34,687 nucleotides of DNA. Source: an uncultured Thiodictyon sp. GTDB taxonomy: Bacteria; Pseudomonadota; Gammaproteobacteria; Chromatiales; Chromatiaceae. The position numbers and the translations under genes are program-made. Shown here piece after piece: positions 32,347 through 34,687 of the stretch. Under the pieces are notes generated by a model. The model ran no database searches, was not told the origin of the DNA, and saw only the letters and a program-made list of their open reading frames with translations. The stretch covers positions 1 through 34,687 of the forward strand of contig CAILVI010000188.1 in assembly GCA_903837595.1 (NCBI GenBank), read 5' to 3'. Numbering within the stretch: position 1 is the first letter of the stretch; the number at the start of each line of letters is the position of its first letter.

Positions 32347-32769
32347 TCATGGTCTAAGGGCATTTTGGATCTTTGCCGCCAAGGCCTTGAGGACCTCGGG
32401 GTCGGCGCGCTCACGGCCATGCGCACCGAGCCGCTGTCCGTCCTGCATGGGTATGATATGCACGTGATAGTGAAACACCGTCTGGCCGGCGGCAGCGCCA
32501 TTGGTCTGCATGATGCGGATGCCGTCGGGCGCCAGTGCCTTCTGCACCAGGCGGGCCATGCGTTGAGTCGTCAGCGTTGTTGCAACCAGGTCAGCCGCCG
32601 AGATTTCAAACAGATTCGCCGCATGGGCCTTTGGAATCACCAGGGTATGCCCCGGACTGGCCGGCTGGACATCCATGAAGGCGGCGGTATGCTCGTCCTC
32701 ATACACCCTGACCGCCGGGATATCGCCCCGCACGATACCGCAAAAGATGCAATTGCTGTGATCAGACAT
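32347..32769 (-). CDS. HIT-family nucleotide hydrolase/transferase
   Basis: This 140-aa protein of the histidine-triad family (HinT-like) cleaves nucleoside phosphoramidates and similar dinucleotides in the cytosol. Hallmarks are the N-terminal CIFCGIVRGDIPAVRVYEDE (with the Cys pair of the zinc-binding subgroup), PGHTLVIPKAHAANLFEI, and the catalytic triad HYHVHIIP with His100, His102 and His104. The start ATG at 32769 has GAG ten bases upstream. The C-terminal tail (DPEVLKALAAKIQNAL) is normal, so the gene is complete. It stands alone, convergent with the radical SAM gene. The 170 bases between them show no gene. Confidence 0.95.
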   Translation of the reverse strand: MSDHSNCIFCGIVRGDIPAVRVYEDEHTAAFMDVQPASPGHTLVIPKAHAANLFEISAADLVATTLTTQRMARLVQKALAPDGIRIMQTNGAAAGQTVFHYHVHIIPMQDGQRLGAHGRERADPEVLKALAAKIQNALRP

Positions 32770-32793
32770 GGTGGTTACTCGATGGTGTTGTGA

Positions 32794-33063
32794 TCATTCA
32801 TTCCCAGGCTCTGAGACTGTGCCCGGGCTCCCACAAAAGACAGGCTCACGCCAAGGCGCCAAGCTCGCCAAGGAAGACAAGGAAGGCAAGGAAGAGAAGG
32901 AAGACAATGAATTATCTTTGCGAGCTTGGCGCCTTGGCGTGAGACTTTCTTGATCTTGCAGCTGCCGCAGGCTGGCGTTTACGAGCCGGTCGCGCCGCTC
33001 GTCCCGTTTGGTCTGCGCCGCCCCCAGGCGAAGGTAAGAACAGAATAGAGAATCGATGCTCAT
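32794..33063 (-). pseudogene. Duplicated hsdS linker fragment followed by palindromic element
   Basis: A frame of 89 codons starts in the overlap with the hsdS stop codon (ATGA). It reads RRDRLVNASLRQLQDQESLT followed by the translation of a palindromic element (SLAPWREPVF). The first part repeats the central linker of hsdS (RRDRLVTASLQQLQDQECLT), and the palindrome follows in the same place in both. It is a relic or recombination partner of hsdS rather than an independent gene. Confidence 0.75.
32846..32942. repeat. Palindromic REP-like element, copy B
   Basis: The perfect part of the arms is 22 bp (TCACGCCAAGGCGCCAAGCT and its complement), with weaker pairing beyond. The arms are separated by a purine-rich spacer of about 45 bases made of repeated GGAAG/AAGGA steps. 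It lies just after the duplicated hsdS linker. Confidence 0.9.
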
Positions 33064-34687
33064 GCCAGCGCATCGCGCAGCACGGCCTCAAGCAGCCGCC
33101 GACTGTCGGTTTGGGTGGTGGTGAGATTGGCTTCCAGTTGGTCGCAGACGGCCATCAGCTCATCGACCTTGGCGACAATGCGGCGTTGTTCGGAGATAGG
33201 AGGCAGGGGGAACACCAGTGATGATAACGCTCTCCCAGTAAAGTGCGGGATTCCTACCCCCGTGAAATATGTCTGAAGCACGCCTGCATCGAAATAGGCG
33301 GAGATACAGTAAGCGAAAAAGTCACTGCTAAGTGCAGTGCTAGGCCGCACGCGATGTAAGGCTTTTTGGAAAGCTACGTCACCCTTGGTTGCTCGCCAAA
33401 CTGCCGTTCTAGCAATGCCGTGACCGCCTTCGCAGATAAGTACGTCCCCATCAATAAGCAAGTATTTTTCAATTTCGCCGTCTTCGATTAGCAATTCCTT
33501 CAGGTCGTCCGTTCTGATGTCGAACCAATGGACATTAGTATTCCCGAGGTAACGGTAGCGTTGCCCCCTGTTCTTCGCCTTATCGAGCATCTTGCCTAAT
33601 CTTGCGTCAGCGACATGCTCGACTTTCGCCCAACACCAATTGTCGGGAAGCGTCAAAACCAATCGATCATTCTGACGCACCTCCCGCGTGATACCGAAAT
33701 CTTGAACGCGTGCATCAGTGGGATCTTGCGTGACGAGACGGCCGCGGACGGCGAGGTTGAGAATGGTCTGGCGCAATGCCTTGATGTGCTCGGGTCGGGT
33801 GGTGAGCCGCGGTATGTCCTGAAGAAAGACAGGCTCACGCCAAGGCGCCAAGGCGCCAAGGTCATTCTTGACAGCTTCTTTTTCTTCCTTGGCGCCTTGG
33901 CGCCTTGGCGTGAGACATTCTTGATCTTGTAGCTGCTGCAGACTTGCGGTCACGAGCCGGTCGCGCCGCTGCTCCCGCTTGTTCTGCGCCGCTTCCAGCC
34001 GATCACACAGCGCCATCAGCTCGTCGACCTTGGCAACGATGCGGTGTTGTTCGGCGAGGGGGGCGATCAAGACAATGTGTTCGAGGAACGGGCCACGGTT
34101 GATATGCGACATTACCAACCCGTGCGCGTGTTCACTATCAGCCATCTCGCGAATAGCATGCCGCAAAAGCAGAAGCAAGAAATCACGCGTGCTGAGTCCC
34201 TCGTCGGGGATCACCCGGAAGATGTGCTGATTGAGAACCCCAGGACCACGGTCCCAATTAAACGCTTCCAGCGTCGCAGACCATGAAACAAGGATATCTC
34301 CATCGCGAACAAGTACTTCATCCGGGAAATCACCTTGCGTGAAGTTGAACTCCCTCGACGGGTCGGTGAGGTTCTGAATGCGGATAATCGGTAGACCCTC
34401 TGGCTTCCAATCAGAAGGCTTGAAAGCTAGGCCGTTAATGTAGAGTCCCGTGTCATTGACCCTTGCTGGCAGCCAACCGCGAGGAACGTCTTTTCCTCCA
34501 TCGGCAACCGTAATTGCGAGGGAAGGATTCCATCTCAGACGCTTTGTTGTTTCTGCGGCCTTTTCGAGCCGGTGCCGTGCCTGTTTCAGTTGCTCGAGAG
34601 GCGGTTCGTCGCTCGGGTCCTGCGCCACCAACTTCCCGCGCACCGCCAGATCGAGAATGAACCGCCGCAGCCGCGGCACGGCGTCGG
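33060..34687 (-). CDS. hsdS: Type I restriction-modification specificity subunit, 5' end outside window
   Basis: HsdS holds the two target-recognition domains (TRDs) that tell a type I enzyme which sequence to methylate or cut. The frame is open from the window edge. RFILDLAVRGKLVAQDPSDE is the family's usual start region, and DAV before it shows that the true start lies just outside (a GTG at 34679 is an in-window candidate). TRD1 spans roughly the first 190 residues and ends in the conserved PLAEQHRIVAKVDELMALCD. The second half repeats the layout (ALRQTILNLAVRGRLVTQDP, TRD2, then PPISEQRRIVAKVDELMAVC). Between the halves is a linker (RRDRLVTASLQQLQDQE) into which a palindromic element is read in frame as LTPRRQGAKEEKEA through LGALAPWREPVF. 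hsdM and hsdR are not in the window. Confidence 0.93.
   Translation of the reverse strand, partial: DAVPRLRRFILDLAVRGKLVAQDPSDEPPLEQLKQARHRLEKAAETTKRLRWNPSLAITVADGGKDVPRGWLPARVNDTGLYINGLAFKPSDWKPEGLPIIRIQNLTDPSREFNFTQGDFPDEVLVRDGDILVSWSATLEAFNWDRGPGVLNQHIFRVIPDEGLSTRDFLLLLLRHAIREMADSEHAHGLVMSHINRGPFLEHIVLIAPLAEQHRIVAKVDELMALCDRLEAAQNKREQRRDRLVTASLQQLQDQECLTPRRQGAKEEKEAVKNDLGALAPWREPVFLQDIPRLTTRPEHIKALRQTILNLAVRGRLVTQDPTDARVQDFGITREVRQNDRLVLTLPDNWCWAKVEHVADARLGKMLDKAKNRGQRYRYLGNTNVHWFDIRTDDLKELLIEDGEIEKYLLIDGDVLICEGGHGIARTAVWRATKGDVAFQKALHRVRPSTALSSDFFAYCISAYFDAGVLQTYFTGVGIPHFTGRALSSLVFPLPPISEQRRIVAKVDELMAVCDQLEANLTTTQTDSRRLLEAVLRDALA
33835..33913. repeat. Palindromic REP-like element, copy C, inside hsdS
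   Basis: Perfect 27-bp arms are separated by 25 bases. The left arm begins TCACGCCAAGGCGCCAAGGC. The element lies inside the hsdS linker and keeps the reading frame open on the minus strand. It adds about 26 residues of Arg/Gly/Ala-rich sequence between the two recognition halves. Confidence 0.93.

Overview
The window is high-GC DNA from what looks like a gammaproteobacterium, most likely a gas-vacuolate purple sulfur bacterium of the Chromatiaceae (Thiodictyon/Lamprocystis-like). That placement is an inference from an intact gas-vesicle structural gene (gvpA), the homodimeric-type pyruvate dehydrogenase E1 and the general gene style. No 16S gene or photosynthesis gene is present to prove it. 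No rRNA, tRNA or CRISPR array was seen.

Layout. 1-11.6 kb is mostly housekeeping: glycogen phosphorylase (glgP, cut by the left edge), divergent gatB, a small CxxC-pair protein, a DUF1345 membrane protein, a YheT-like hydrolase, an 80-aa unknown, gvpA, a YgjP-like metallopeptidase, an alcohol dehydrogenase and a class III fructose-1,6-bisphosphatase. 11.9-15.8 kb is a graveyard of defence and toxin-antitoxin genes: a TIR-domain pseudogene, an antitoxin whose toxin has collapsed to 22 codons, a broken AAA ATPase in visibly AT-richer DNA, a HigA antitoxin next to a HigB fragment fused onto a DUF5615 toxin, and an intact DUF433 antitoxin. 16.0-17.7 kb is a heavily damaged copy of aceE; 24.2-26.9 kb is the intact aceE in the same orientation.

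Between the two aceE copies lies the most interesting block (18.05-23.5 kb): a cytosolic Ser/Thr kinase with 16 tetratricopeptide repeats, a Clp/Hsp100-type double AAA+ ATPase and a stand-alone FHA-domain protein, tightly packed on the + strand. The kinase N-terminal tail carries three DATR(I/L) motifs exactly 16 residues apart, and the Clp-like ATPase carries the same motif in a linker. This suggests that the kinase phosphorylates these threonines and that the FHA protein reads them. No type VI secretion structural gene is present, so the block looks like an independent phospho-controlled unfoldase module. It is followed by a Phd/ParE toxin-antitoxin pair with a shortened toxin.

26.9-29.7 kb is gene-poor: a 35-codon membrane ORF, a copy of the phd operator region, an antitoxin fragment, a hypothetical gene broken by a 4-bp duplication, and a decayed 21-bp tandem repeat. 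29.7-34.7 kb holds an SPFH/band 7 protein, a radical SAM protein, a HIT-family protein and the specificity subunit (hsdS) of a type I restriction system, cut by the right edge. Three copies of a long palindromic element lie here; one is read through in frame inside hsdS, and another sits just after hsdS behind a duplicated piece of its linker.
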